Notes under the pieces: generated by a model
Told to the model about the DNA's origin: nothing
Databases searched by the model: none
Seen by the model: the letters and a program-made list of their open reading frames with translations, nothing else
Assembly: GCF_014217565.1 (NCBI RefSeq)
Contig: NZ_CP043661.1
Coordinates: 6,758,001-6,822,000 of the forward strand
Reading direction: 5' to 3'
DNA from: Kribbella qitaiheensis
Lineage (GTDB): Bacteria; Actinomycetota; Actinomycetes; Propionibacteriales; Kribbellaceae
DNA: 64,000 nt
Made by a program: the position numbers and the translations under genes
Shown here: positions 29,381 to 38,732 of the stretch, in pieces
Numbering within the stretch: position 1 is the first letter of the stretch
How the letters are laid out: each line of letters begins with the position of its first letter

Positions 29381-30373
29381 ATGATCACCGCCCGCGAGAT
29401 CGATCCGTACAACGAACCGCTCTTCGACGAGTGGTACGCCGTACTCCGCGAAGGCGCGTCGGCGGACAGCGAAGCGGCGATCGTCACCAGCCATGAGGCG
29501 ATGGCCTTCTCGCTCCGCGACCCGACCACGGTCAAGACGAGGGTCCCGGTCGGCGCCTTCGACGGCGAGCGGATCGTCGGCTCGATGTTGTTCGAGTACC
29601 GCCTGCAGGACAACCTGGACACCGTCGAGGTCGAGATCGACGTCCCACCGGCCGAGCGCCGCCGCGGTGTTGGTACCGCGTTGTGGGCGTGGGCGACCGC
29701 CCGAGCCGAGGAGCTCGGCCGGACCATCTTCCAGACGGAGTTCGGCGCAGCCGACGAATCCGCGCCCGGCATGGTCTTCGCCACCGGCCTCGGCTTCAAA
29801 GTCGAACACGTCGAGGACCACTTCGTAGTACCGCTGCCGTACGACGAGGCGCGGCTGGAGGCCCTTCGCAAGACCGCCGGCGAGCTCGACGGCTATCGGC
29901 TGACCTCCTGGGCTGGGATCTGCCCGCCGGAGTACCTGCAGATGTACGCGGACCTGCGGACGGCGATGGACCGGGACGTGCCGACGGGTGGGATGACGCA
30001 CGAGCTCGTGCCGTGGACGGTGGAGCGTCTGCAGATCAACCAGGATCGAATGTTCAAGAACTACCTCGCTCTCGTCACGATGGCGCAGACCATGGACGGC
30101 GCCCCGGCCGGGTACACGTTGATGTTCCTGCCCCGGGAGAGCGCCGAGTTCGCCCAGCAGGACGACACGCTCGTACTGCGGGATCACCGCGGCCACAACC
30201 TCGGGACCCACCTGAAGCTGGCGAACCTGGACCAGCTCGCGAAGCACCGTAGTACGCAGGTCTGGTTGCACACCTGGACCTCGCTCACGAACGCCCCGAT
30301 GCAGAAGGTCAACGAGCGCTTCGGCTTCCGCCCGGTGGAGCGGTACTACGAACTGGAACTGACTGCCGGATGA
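29381..30373 (+). CDS. double-GNAT acetyltransferase
   Basis: A 330-residue protein with two GNAT domains. Domain 1 carries DTVEVEIDVPPAERRRGVGTALWAWATARAEELG (motif A RRGVG). Domain 2 carries DDTLVLRDHRGHNLGTHLKLANLDQLAKH and ends TNAPMQKVNERFGFRPVERYYELEL. The RDHRGH-LG-LK motif is shared with the double GNAT at 25693, indicating paralogy. Two-domain GNATs of this kind in actinobacteria include mycothiol synthase, but this protein does not carry enough specific residues for me to name it so. It converges on the ABC gene with 28 bases between. Confidence 0.82.
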   Translation: MITAREIDPYNEPLFDEWYAVLREGASADSEAAIVTSHEAMAFSLRDPTTVKTRVPVGAFDGERIVGSMLFEYRLQDNLDTVEVEIDVPPAERRRGVGTALWAWATARAEELGRTIFQTEFGAADESAPGMVFATGLGFKVEHVEDHFVVPLPYDEARLEALRKTAGELDGYRLTSWAGICPPEYLQMYADLRTAMDRDVPTGGMTHELVPWTVERLQINQDRMFKNYLALVTMAQTMDGAPAGYTLMFLPRESAEFAQQDDTLVLRDHRGHNLGTHLKLANLDQLAKHRSTQVWLHTWTSLTNAPMQKVNERFGFRPVERYYELELTAG

Positions 30374-30401
30374 TCGTCGGCCGCGAGCTCGAGGACAGCG
30401 T

Positions 30402-31103
30402 CTACAGGCGGCGTTGCCAGGTGAAGTGGCCTTCGTCCATGGTGGCGTGGCCGTCGGCGCCGGCGGCGACGTTCGGGTCGTGGGTGGCGATGATGACTGC
30501 GGCACCACGGTCGGCTTCGCGGCGCAGGAGTTCGAGCACGCGTTCGCGGTTGGTGCTGTCGAGTTCGCTGGTGGATTCGTCGGCCAGGATCGCTTTGCCC
30601 TGCTGAGCGAGGCCGCGCGCTACCGCGACCCGTTGCTGCTCACCACCGGACAGCTCCTCGACCAGGTGGTCGCCGCTGTCCTCGAGTCCGACGTCCTTCA
30701 ACGCTTTCTCGATCGTCGCCTCGACGGTGTCCAGAGCGTTCTCGCGCTCATCATCGCCGTCCTCGTCCCGCCGAGCCAGTACGCCGGCCAGCGCGCGATC
30801 CGCGAGGAGTGGCATCGACAGGTTCTCGCGCGCGGTGAGCACCCGCGCGAGCCCGTTCCCCTGCGGGATCAGGACGACACCGTGCGCCGCGGCCTCCGGG
30901 CGGTGGGTGATCTTCAGCCCGTCCACCTCGACCGTGCCGGACGTCGCCCCGACCGCGCCGGCGATTGCCCAGAGCAACGAACTCTTCCCGGCTCCCGACG
31001 GTCCGCTGACGGCCAGCACGCAACCCGGTGGGACCAGCAGCGACACGTCCGCCACGGCGAGCAGTTCGCCGTACGCGACGGTGAGATTGGTGACGGTGAT
31101 CAT
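30402..31103 (-). CDS. ABC transporter ATP-binding protein (FtsX-type exporter)
   Basis: A 233-residue ATPase. Walker A is SGPSGAGKSS, the signature is LSGGEQQRV, and Walker B is AILADESTSELD, where the usual proline after the catalytic Glu is a serine. The H-loop is IIATHDPNV. It is the last of three overlapping leftward genes, with a second ATPase (31100) and a large FtsX-like permease (31942), and belongs to the LolD/MacB type that mechanically moves lipoproteins, peptides or drugs rather than driving a classical transport pore. Confidence 0.9.
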   Translation of the reverse strand: MITVTNLTVAYGELLAVADVSLLVPPGCVLAVSGPSGAGKSSLLWAIAGAVGATSGTVEVDGLKITHRPEAAAHGVVLIPQGNGLARVLTARENLSMPLLADRALAGVLARRDEDGDDERENALDTVEATIEKALKDVGLEDSGDHLVEELSGGEQQRVAVARGLAQQGKAILADESTSELDSTNRERVLELLRREADRGAAVIIATHDPNVAAGADGHATMDEGHFTWQRRL

Positions 31104-31945
31104 GACTGACCTTCTTGCTCGACCGGGGTGAGGTGGACACCGCCGCTGCCGTCCTCGGAGCTGGTGACGCGGACCAGAGTGCCGGGTGGCAGCAACTCGG
31201 CGACGTGCGGTGGCAGCGGCAGCGAACCATCGGTGGCGACGACCGCGAACTCCTCGCCGGAGCGGCCTTCGGAGGCGATCCGGCCGTCGCGGATGGTGAT
31301 GGTGCGGGGCAGTAGGGCGGCGACCTCGGGGTCGTGGGTGATCAGCAGCACGGTCATCCCGGTGCTGGAGTTGATCGCGGAGATCGCGGCCAGCACCTCG
31401 TCGCGGGCGTGGTGGTCGAGCTGGCTGGTCGGCTCGTCGGCCAGCAGGAGCCCGGGGAAGGTGGCGACTCCCACAGCGACAGCGCAGAGCTGGATCTGCC
31501 CGGGCGTGAGGCGGTCGAGCGGCGTACGGGCGTGGTCTTGGAGGCCGACGAGTTCCAGTACTTCGGCTGGGCTGGGCAGGTGTCTGCCGCGAGCCGCCGC
31601 GCGCTGGGCGTAACGGATGTTGTCCTCGGGCGTGAGGTACGGGATCAGGTTGCGGCCGGCGCCTTGCAGCACGATGCCGACGTCGCCGGACCGCATCTGG
31701 TCGAGCTCGGCGTCGGTCATCGTCGCGATGTGGTGCTCGCCGATCTGGAGACGTCCAGCGCTCGGGGTGAGCAGGCCGCCGCACAACTGCAGCAGGGTTG
31801 ACTTGCCGGCGCCCGACGGGCCGAGCAGCCCGACGAGTTCGCCCGGGCGTACGGAGATTCCGATACCGGACAGGGCTGCGACATCGTGGCCCTGGCTGCG
31901 ATAGATGTGCACCAGGCCGCTGGTGCTGATCGCCAGCCCGCTCAT
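31100..31945 (-). CDS. ABC transporter ATP-binding protein, degenerate signature
   Basis: A 281-residue ATPase with Walker A LGPSGAGKSTLL, Q-loop VGIVLQGAGRNLIPYLTPEDNIRYA, Walker B GLLLADEPTSQLDHHARDEV and H-loop LLITHDPEV. The signature motif reads LTPGQIQL instead of LSGGQ. Its partner at 30402 has a consensus signature but an altered Walker B context, so the two may form an asymmetric heterodimer. A C-terminal extension (LPLPPHVAELLPPGTLVRVTSSEDG) follows the nucleotide domain. Start and stop overlap neighbours by four bases. Confidence 0.88.
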   Translation of the reverse strand: MSGLAISTSGLVHIYRSQGHDVAALSGIGISVRPGELVGLLGPSGAGKSTLLQLCGGLLTPSAGRLQIGEHHIATMTDAELDQMRSGDVGIVLQGAGRNLIPYLTPEDNIRYAQRAAARGRHLPSPAEVLELVGLQDHARTPLDRLTPGQIQLCAVAVGVATFPGLLLADEPTSQLDHHARDEVLAAISAINSSTGMTVLLITHDPEVAALLPRTITIRDGRIASEGRSGEEFAVVATDGSLPLPPHVAELLPPGTLVRVTSSEDGSGGVHLTPVEQEGQS

Positions 31946-34900
31946 GACAGCTCCTCCCTGATCCGGTTGTAGCTGGCTCGCCGGTTCACGCCGGTGCCGA
32001 GCAGCAAGGTCGTAGTCGTCAGTACTGCGGTCCCGATCAGCCACAGCAGGAGGGCGACGGCCCAGTTGGTGTGCAGGTCGAGCGGGATCGGCGAAGCCTG
32101 CAAGGTCTCGGCGAACAACGGGATCAACGGCAACGCGATCTGTGCGCCGATCACCCCGCAGGCCGACCCGAGCAACGCCGCCAAGGCGACCGGTCCGGTC
32201 TGCTCCCAGCGCGCGGCCCGGCCGGTCGTGCTCGCCGGTACGCCGGTGATCCGCAGGCTCGCGTAGTCCTGGGCACGGGACCGCCAGGAGGTGACCACCA
32301 TCAACAGCAGCACGATGATCGCGAGCGACCAGCCGGCGATCCCGACCACCGGCGTCAACTGGAGAGCCAGCGCGCTCGCCGACCGGCCGTAGCCGGCGAT
32401 CCGGTCGCTGTGCCGGTCGATCAGGGTCGCGGAGATGCCGGCCTCGCCGAGTCCGTCGATCACCTTCTGCGAATTCGACAGCCCGTCGGCATTCAGCCAG
32501 ACCTGGAACTCGGCGGCGGTCTGGTCCACCGAACCACCGAGCCGGCGGACGTTCTCCAGATCCAGCACCGCGGTGTTCAGCGTTTGGCGGTTGATCGGTC
32601 CCTGCGGCCGGTCCAGCTTCTCGATCGGTACGGCGGTGCCGTCGATCCCCGGCACCGTGCTCGCGTCGCTGAAGACGTACCCGGGGCTGATCAGCGCCGG
32701 CATCAGGATCGGCACCGAGGTGTGCTGCACGATCTGGTCGTTGCCGGTGTTGGTCAGGTCGAAGGTGAGGCCGCCACCACTGCGGTCGTCGATCGCGAGG
32801 GAACCGGTCGTCCCGTCGATCACCTTGATCGGCTTCCAGCCGGCGGCCGGGCCGAGCGCGACCGTCTGCCCACCCTCCGTCGTGAACTTGCTGATCTCGA
32901 TCTGGCCCTTGAAACCGCCCGGGTCGTTCAGGCCCCGGGTGATCCCGAGCCGGGTCAGCTGGCACCCCTGCAGACAGCCGATCGACGCCTTCAGCTCGAA
33001 GGTCTTGCCCGGCACCAGCGGCATCGGCGGGAACCGCACCAGGAAGCGGGCCCCGCCGACCAGGCTGACCACGTTCGCCTGGAGGATCACCGATTTCGCC
33101 GCCGGTGGCGGGCCCACGTCCGCACCGTTGAGATTCGGCGGTGCGACCGGCGTCAGCTCCCCCGGCGTCGCGGTGATGGTGAGGTCGTGGCCGCGAATGT
33201 CGATCCGGGCGGGCTTGGCGGATGCCTTGAGGGCAGCGAAGCCGGCCGCGTCGGTGAGCTGATCGCCGCGGAACGCGACCCTGCGGAAGCTGTCCGGTTC
33301 GATCATCATGTCGGTGAGCGCGTCCGGTGACGGCGGCCTGGACAGGATGACCGGAGTGAGCCACCTCCGGTCCGGGTCGATCTTGTCGATCGTCTGGGTG
33401 AAGGTACTCAGATCGGTGACCTTCATCGACAGCACGCCCTCGGCCCCGGCTTCGTACCCGGCCCGCAGGTCCCGGTTGTCCCCGGCCACCGAGGAAGCCT
33501 GTCCGGCGAACGACGCCAACGCCGTCGCCACTGCGACGACTGCGACGATCCGGGTCACAGCGGGCCTTCGGGAGACCTGCAGGGCACCCAGCGCGAGGCC
33601 AAGCCGACCGCGGCGCAAGGCCCGTCGGCTGATCAACCCTGCAGTGGGAAGCAGCAGGTGGGCGAAGGTCAGCCCGACGGCCAGAGCGAGCAGCGTTGGC
33701 GTGAGGACCGGCAGCGGACCGCGGCCGCTTCCAGTGAGTGCTGCGATCAACCCGGCCGAGGCCAGGACGATGATGGACAGGTCGATCATCCCCAGTGCTC
33801 GACCGCGACGCCTCGGGACCACGCGGCGCAACAGCGTCGAGATGGGCTGCTGCACGACGGCCCGTACGGACCAGGCGACGACAGCGAGCCCTACAAGCAC
33901 GGCCAGCGCGACAGCGGCCGGCACTGTCCACGGGACCTCGAGCGGCGCACCGTCGTTCAGCCAGGTGGCCCGCACGACCAACAGCAGCAGGAATCCCGTA
34001 CCCATCCCCGCGAGCAGTCCGACCAGTACGGGCGCACCAAGCTCCACAGCCAACGACCGCCCAGTACGCCGTGCGCTGGACCCACGAAGCCGGGCTACGG
34101 CCAACTCCGGCCTGCGCTGGTCCACCACAGCGGACAGCGCCAATGCCAGGACAACCACGCCGAACAGAGCGACCTGGACCATCACCAGCGGGATGATCGT
34201 GGTGGCCTGCTTCCGCTCCGCCTGGATCTGGTCGATCACTCCGACCAGACCGGACGCGTTCCTGGCCTCCAGCTCCAGTTGCTCGGCGTTTCCGTCGACC
34301 TGCGTGGTGGCGTCCTCGATCCGCTGCAGGTCGTCGGCCCGGACCGTTCCCGGTAACGGCCGGGTGTCCAGCGTCGACCGATGTCCCCAGATGCTCTTGG
34401 TGAACGTACTGCGGTCCGTGAGCAGGTAGTCGCCGGTCCCAGGGTCCGGGAACTCGCCGGCATGGGACTGGCCTACCGGCGTACGGCCGAACCAGTAGTC
34501 GCCGAGCGGGTCGACCGGTCGGTAGACACCGACCACTTTCAGGTTGCCGCCACCGACGACGTAGTCCGTCGGCTTCGCCAGCAGTACCGAGCCGAGCTTC
34601 GTGTTGAGGTTCGCCTTGTCAGCGGTGGAGACGGCGACCTCGTTGGCAGCCTGCGGGCAGCGCCCTTCGGTGATGACCAGTTGGCCGCAGTACCCGCTCC
34701 GCCAGGCCAGCCGGGCGACGACCTTGATGTCCGCCGGGTCGGTGGGGTGCCGCCATTGCATGTCCACGGCCTGGCCGTAGACCGGCGGGCTGAAGAGCGG
34801 TTTCAGGTCGGCGGGGAGGAGTTTGGCCAGCTCCTCCGGTGCCTTGGCAGTGGCCGCACCGACAGAGGGCCGGCGGCGTGGCCTCGATCTGCCAGGCCGC

Positions 34901-35059
34901 GGACTGCCGCTGGCTGTGCAGCGTCTCGGTAGTCACCGTCTGTTCGACGGCTCGCGCGAACCAGGGTGCGAACGCGGCGCAGGTGCCGATCAACACGGAG
35001 ACCCCGGTCAGCACCAGGGCCTGGGCATACCGATAGCGCAGCGCGCGCCGAAGAAACAT
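31942..35059 (-). CDS. FtsX-like ABC transporter permease, one +1 frameshift
   Basis: A large MacB/FtsX-type permease of about 1038 residues with a membrane helix at the N-terminus (ALVLTGVSVLIGTCAAFAPWFA), an extracytoplasmic domain (WRHPTDPADIKVVARLAWRSGYCGQL), several helix clusters (TTIIPLVMVQVALFGVVVLALALS; GFLLLLVVRATWL) and C-terminal helices. The first 65 codons (to ATPPA) and the rest lie in different frames. The switch is at GGGCC 34867-34871, and dropping one G gives EATPPASVGAATAKAPEELAKLLP. With the two ATPases it forms an exporter of the LolCDE/MacB class; the substrate is not apparent. The gene starts at ATG 35059, divergent from the aldo-keto reductase. Confidence 0.85.
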
Positions 35060-35279
35060 CTATTGAACCCCCAGGAACCAGCCGGACACCTGAGCTGCTG
35101 ACGATACGAATCCGGGAGTCGATCGGGTTCAGAAGGCCTGAAAAGACATGAAGTTGTTGCAGGATCGGCCGGACTACCGCCTGGTGAGGCTCGGCGGCTG
35201 CGGAGCGGGCAGGATCGCCTACCGTGCGTGTTTCCGGGCCCATCGCGACCCGTCGGCGTGGCACAGGTAGGTTCGGATC

Positions 35280-36269
35280 ATGCGTGAATCCCAACTCGGA
35301 GAACTGACCGTTTCCGGCCTCGGCCTTGGCTGCATGGGGATGTCCCAGTCCTATGGCGTCTCCACCGACGAAGCCGAGTCGATCGCTACCGTGCACGCAG
35401 CGCTCGATGCTGGCTGCACCTTCATCGACACCGCTGACGTGTACGGCAGTGGCGCCAACGAGGAGCTCGTCGGCCGGGCGCTCGCAGGCCGCCGCGACGA
35501 GGCGGTGCTGGCGACCAAGTTCGGTTTCCAGTGGTCGAGCGATGACGGCATCGTGCCGACCTCGGTGAACGGCACCCCGGAGTACGCGCGGTCCGCGCTC
35601 GACGCGTCGCTGCAGCGGCTCGGGGTCGAGCACGTCGACCTCTGGTACCTGCACCGCCGCGATCCGGAGGTCCCGATCGAGGAGACCGTCGGGGCGATGG
35701 CCGAGGCCGTGCAGGCCGGCAAGGTCCGCTACCTGGGGTTGTCGGAGGTTTCCGGGGAGACGGTTCGCGCGGCTCACGCCGTACATCCGATCAGTGCCGT
35801 GCAGAGCGAGTGGTCGCTGTGGACGCGCGACCCGGAGACCGGTGTGCTGCCGACGCTGCGGGAGCTGGGCATCGGGTTCGTCCCGTTCAGCCCGCTTGGT
35901 CGCGGCTTCCTGACCGGCCAGCTCAAGTCGCCGGACGACTTCGAGCCGGACGACATGCGGCGCGGGTTGCCCCGGTTCAGCGGCGAGAACTTCCAGCGCA
36001 ACCTGGACCTGGTGGAGAAGGTGCGGTCGCTGGCCGCCGCCAAGGGTGTGACCGCGGGACAGCTCGCGCTGGCCTGGCTGCTTGCCCACGGCAACGATGT
36101 CGTGCCGATCCCGGGGACGAAGCGGCGCAAGTACCTGGCTGAGAACCTCGGCGCGCTAGACGTCACACTGTCGGCCGAGGACCTCGCTGCACTGGACGAG
36201 GCGTTCCCGCCGGACGCGGTCGCGGGGAATCGCTACAGCCCCGAGGCACTGAAGGCGGTCGACCGATGA
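35280..36269 (+). CDS. aldo/keto reductase
   Basis: A 329-residue NADPH-dependent aldo/keto reductase. The catalytic tetrad is visible as Asp and Tyr in DTADVYGSGANEELVGRAL, Lys in LATKFGFQW, and His in DLWYLHRRDPEVPIEE. The nucleotide-binding end is FVPFSPLGRGFLTGQL and IPGTKRRKYLAENL. It is close to the AKR11/13-type general reductases of bacteria, and the natural substrate is not predictable. The next gene overlaps the stop by ATGA. Confidence 0.92.
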   Translation: MRESQLGELTVSGLGLGCMGMSQSYGVSTDEAESIATVHAALDAGCTFIDTADVYGSGANEELVGRALAGRRDEAVLATKFGFQWSSDDGIVPTSVNGTPEYARSALDASLQRLGVEHVDLWYLHRRDPEVPIEETVGAMAEAVQAGKVRYLGLSEVSGETVRAAHAVHPISAVQSEWSLWTRDPETGVLPTLRELGIGFVPFSPLGRGFLTGQLKSPDDFEPDDMRRGLPRFSGENFQRNLDLVEKVRSLAAAKGVTAGQLALAWLLAHGNDVVPIPGTKRRKYLAENLGALDVTLSAEDLAALDEAFPPDAVAGNRYSPEALKAVDR

Positions 36270-37165
36270 GCACACTCGACCCAGAACTGAGCCCGGTAGA
36301 GGTTGAGCCCGGTACGGCGTCCCTCGGGCTGATCGGGGTGACCGGGGCGACGGGGCAGCTGGGATCGCGAGTCGCTCGGCAGCTCGCGGAGTCCGGGATC
36401 GCGCAGCGCCTCGTAGTACGGGACCCCGCGCGCGCTCCCGAACTGTCCGGCGCCGAGGTCGCGCAGGCGGCGTACGGAGACAGTGCGGCGCTGCTGAACG
36501 CCCTCGACGGCGTGCACACCCTCCTGCTGGTCAGCGCCTCCGAATCGGCCGACCGCGTCTCCTTGCACAAGGCAACAATTGACGCGGCGGTCGCGGCCGG
36601 CGTACGACGGATCGTCTACACCTCCTTCGTCGCCGCGGCCCCGAGCGCCACCTTCACCTTCGCCCGCGACCACTGGCACACCGAGCAACACATCATCGGC
36701 ACCGGCGTCGACTACACGTTCCTGCGCGACAACCTGTACCTCGACTTCATCCCCGGTTTCGCGGGGGAGGACGGAGTGATCCGCGGCCCCGCCGGCGACG
36801 GCCGCGTCGCAGCAGTCCTCCGAGAAGACGTCGCCGAAGCAGCCGCGCGAGTAGTTGCCGACCCGTCGCACTCAGGAAAGACCTACGACCTCACCGGCCC
36901 CGCAGCATTCACCCTCGCCGAAGCCGCAGCCATGCTCAGCGACGCCTGGGGCAAACCAATCCGCTACGAAGCCGAGACCCTCGACGAGGCCTACCGCTCC
37001 CGCGAATCCTTCGGCGCCCCCGCCTGGGAAGTAGCCGGCTGGGTAACCTCCTATGCCGCCATAGCCAGCGGCGAACTAAGCACCCCAACCACAGCCATAG
37101 AAGAAATAACCGGCCGGCCCCCAACCGCCCTATCCACCTACCTGGCCCGCCCACGCCCAAGCTAG
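36266..37165 (+). CDS. NmrA-like NAD(P)-binding protein (atypical SDR)
   Basis: A 299-residue NmrA/HSCARG-type protein. The dinucleotide motif GVTGATGQLGSRVARQL follows a 25-residue N-terminal extension, with YTSFVAAAPSATFTFARDHWHTEQHI in the position of the family's active-site region and no canonical YxxxK. Relatives act as quinone reductases or redox sensors. Co-translated with the aldo/keto reductase, so the pair may share a redox substrate. The last 120 bases have unusual A-rich codons for this genome (ATA, AGC, CCA), a mild compositional oddity. Confidence 0.85.
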   Translation: MSTLDPELSPVEVEPGTASLGLIGVTGATGQLGSRVARQLAESGIAQRLVVRDPARAPELSGAEVAQAAYGDSAALLNALDGVHTLLLVSASESADRVSLHKATIDAAVAAGVRRIVYTSFVAAAPSATFTFARDHWHTEQHIIGTGVDYTFLRDNLYLDFIPGFAGEDGVIRGPAGDGRVAAVLREDVAEAAARVVADPSHSGKTYDLTGPAAFTLAEAAAMLSDAWGKPIRYEAETLDEAYRSRESFGAPAWEVAGWVTSYAAIASGELSTPTTAIEEITGRPPTALSTYLARPRPS

Positions 37166-37300
37166 CTGCAGCCGCCGACACCCACCGCTGCACGGTCTCG
37201 ATGTTTCGCCGGCCCGCCTTCGCCCCCGCCCCTGGCGCGGTCAGGCGGCGCCCCGGCTCGGCTCGTGGGGTTGGTTCGGGGTGGATGAGAGACTGGGTGG

Positions 37301-38050
37301 GTGCCGCTCTACCGTGATGAAGCGATCGTGCTCCGCACCCAGAAGCTGGGTGAGGCCGACCGCATCGCCACGCTCCTGACCCGGACCCACGGCAAGATCC
37401 GGGCCGTCGCGAAGGGCGTCCGCCGTACGTCGTCCCGGTTCGGCGCGCGACTCGAACCGTTCAGCCACGTCGATCTGCAACTGGCGACCGGCCGGACCCT
37501 CGACGTGGTCACCCAGGCCGTCTCCATCTCGGCGTACGGCGAAGGCATCGTCAACGACTACGCGCGCTACACGACCGGCACCGTCCTGCTCGAGACCGCG
37601 GACCGCCTGGTCGTCGAGGAGAAGGAACCAGCCACCCAGCAACACCTCCTGCTGGCCGGCGCCCTCCGCGTCCTGTCCACCGGCGAACGCGAACCAGCCC
37701 TAATCCTCGACTCGTTCCTCCTCCGCTCCCTGGCGATCTCCGGCTACGCCCCCTCCTTCGCCGACTGCGCGAAATGCGGCGAAGAGGGCCCGCACCGAGC
37801 CTTCAACCCAGCCGCCGGCGGCGTCGTCTGCTCCACCTGCCGCCCCCCAGCCTCCGCGATGCCGGCCCCCACCACCATCGCCCTCCTCTCCGCCCTCCTC
37901 ACCGGCGACTGGCCCACCGCCCAACAGTCCGACCCCCGCGCCCGCCGCGAAGCCAACACCCTGGTAGCCGCCTTCGTCGCCTACCACCTAGACCGAAACC
38001 TCCGCTCCCTCCCGTACCTGGACCTAACCCCGGACCCCGCAACTTCCTGA
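37301..38050 (+). CDS. recO: DNA repair protein RecO
   Basis: A 249-residue RecO. The OB-fold N-terminus reads LYRDEAIVLRTQKLGEADRIATLLTRTHGKIRAVAKGVRRTSSRFGARLEPFS. The C-terminal helical domain carries the zinc site CAKCGEEGPHRAFNPAAGGVVCSTC. RecO loads RecA on SSB-coated single strands together with RecR. Translation starts at GTG 37301. It precedes two secreted-protein genes and uppS, near which recO is usually found in actinobacteria. Confidence 0.95.
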   Translation: MPLYRDEAIVLRTQKLGEADRIATLLTRTHGKIRAVAKGVRRTSSRFGARLEPFSHVDLQLATGRTLDVVTQAVSISAYGEGIVNDYARYTTGTVLLETADRLVVEEKEPATQQHLLLAGALRVLSTGEREPALILDSFLLRSLAISGYAPSFADCAKCGEEGPHRAFNPAAGGVVCSTCRPPASAMPAPTTIALLSALLTGDWPTAQQSDPRARREANTLVAAFVAYHLDRNLRSLPYLDLTPDPATS

Positions 38051-38073
38051 GGCCGCCGACGGGGACCGCTGCC

Positions 38074-38082
38074 TGTGGACAA
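38074..38082. promoter_or_regulatory. second DnaA-box-like 9-mer
   Basis: TGTGGACAA, identical to the copy at 8699-8707, within the same 15-base context CTGTGGACAACCTCA. It lies 75 bases upstream of the lipoprotein gene at 38157. Significance unproven. Confidence 0.3.
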
Positions 38083-38156
38083 CCTCAGATCCAAGGACCG
38101 CCCGTGTGGCAGAGTTACACACTCAGTAATCGATGAGGTGTGACCGGAGGCAACAG

Positions 38157-38732
38157 ATGAGCAGGCGAGTCCTGGCACGAGTGACAGTTGGATTAGCTGT
38201 CGTCAGCCTCGTCGCAGCCTGCGACAACGCTCCGTCCGGCAGCGCCACCCCGCCGCCCTTCACCCCATCTCCGGCCCCGACAAGTGCAGTTACCACGTCA
38301 GCGGCCCCGCAAGCAGCGGCCGCAGCCGGAGCTCAGGCCGGCTATCGCAAGTACATTGAGGTGAAAGATGCGACTCAGGCCAGCGGTGGATCAGATACCA
38401 AGGGCCTGTCCCAGGTGGCGATTGGCGCGATCCTGGGGTCTGAACTCAATCAGGCAGCGACGTTTCGAGCCCGCAAGTGGCGAGGAACCGGCAAGGTCGA
38501 GGTCATCTGGACCAAGGTGTTGAAATTCGGTCCGACAGGAACTGACGGTCAGATCAGTGAGGTGACTGTTCAGGCCTGTTACGACTCCTCCAAGTCGGTG
38601 GCTGTGGATGCGTCGGGGAAGAGTGTGAAGAAGCCCGGGACGCCGACAAGGTGGCTTGACGAGATGCAGATGCGCGCGAACGGTGGCGCTTGGAAGGCAT
38701 CCTTTGGACTCAACAAGGCCGCCGCATGCTAG
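38157..38732 (+). CDS. hypothetical lipoprotein
   Basis: A 191-residue protein with a lipoprotein signal (MSRRVLARVTVGLAVVSLVAAC; lipid-carrying Cys at residue 22), a Pro/Ser/Thr/Ala-rich linker to about residue 60, and a soluble domain with GYRKYIEVKDATQASGGSDTKGLSQVAIGAILGSELNQAATFRARKWRGTGKVEVIWTKVLKF, ending in NGGAWKASFGLNKAAAC. It looks like the actinobacterial family of small extracytoplasmic alpha/beta proteins of unknown role. The GGAGG before ATG 38157 sets the start. The next gene begins inside its last codons. Confidence 0.75.
   Translation: MSRRVLARVTVGLAVVSLVAACDNAPSGSATPPPFTPSPAPTSAVTTSAAPQAAAAAGAQAGYRKYIEVKDATQASGGSDTKGLSQVAIGAILGSELNQAATFRARKWRGTGKVEVIWTKVLKFGPTGTDGQISEVTVQACYDSSKSVAVDASGKSVKKPGTPTRWLDEMQMRANGGAWKASFGLNKAAAC

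Noticed and set aside
31100..33931. A 943-residue leftward open frame ahead of the second ATPase
   Set aside because: Its first 660 residues are a shadow of the FtsX permease in another frame, Arg/Pro-rich and without domain content. The ATPase starts at 31945.
36980..37165. Shift in codon use at the end of the NmrA-like gene as a sign of transfer
   Set aside because: Only the last 60 codons are affected and the protein fold continues to its normal end, so local codon drift is a simpler reading.
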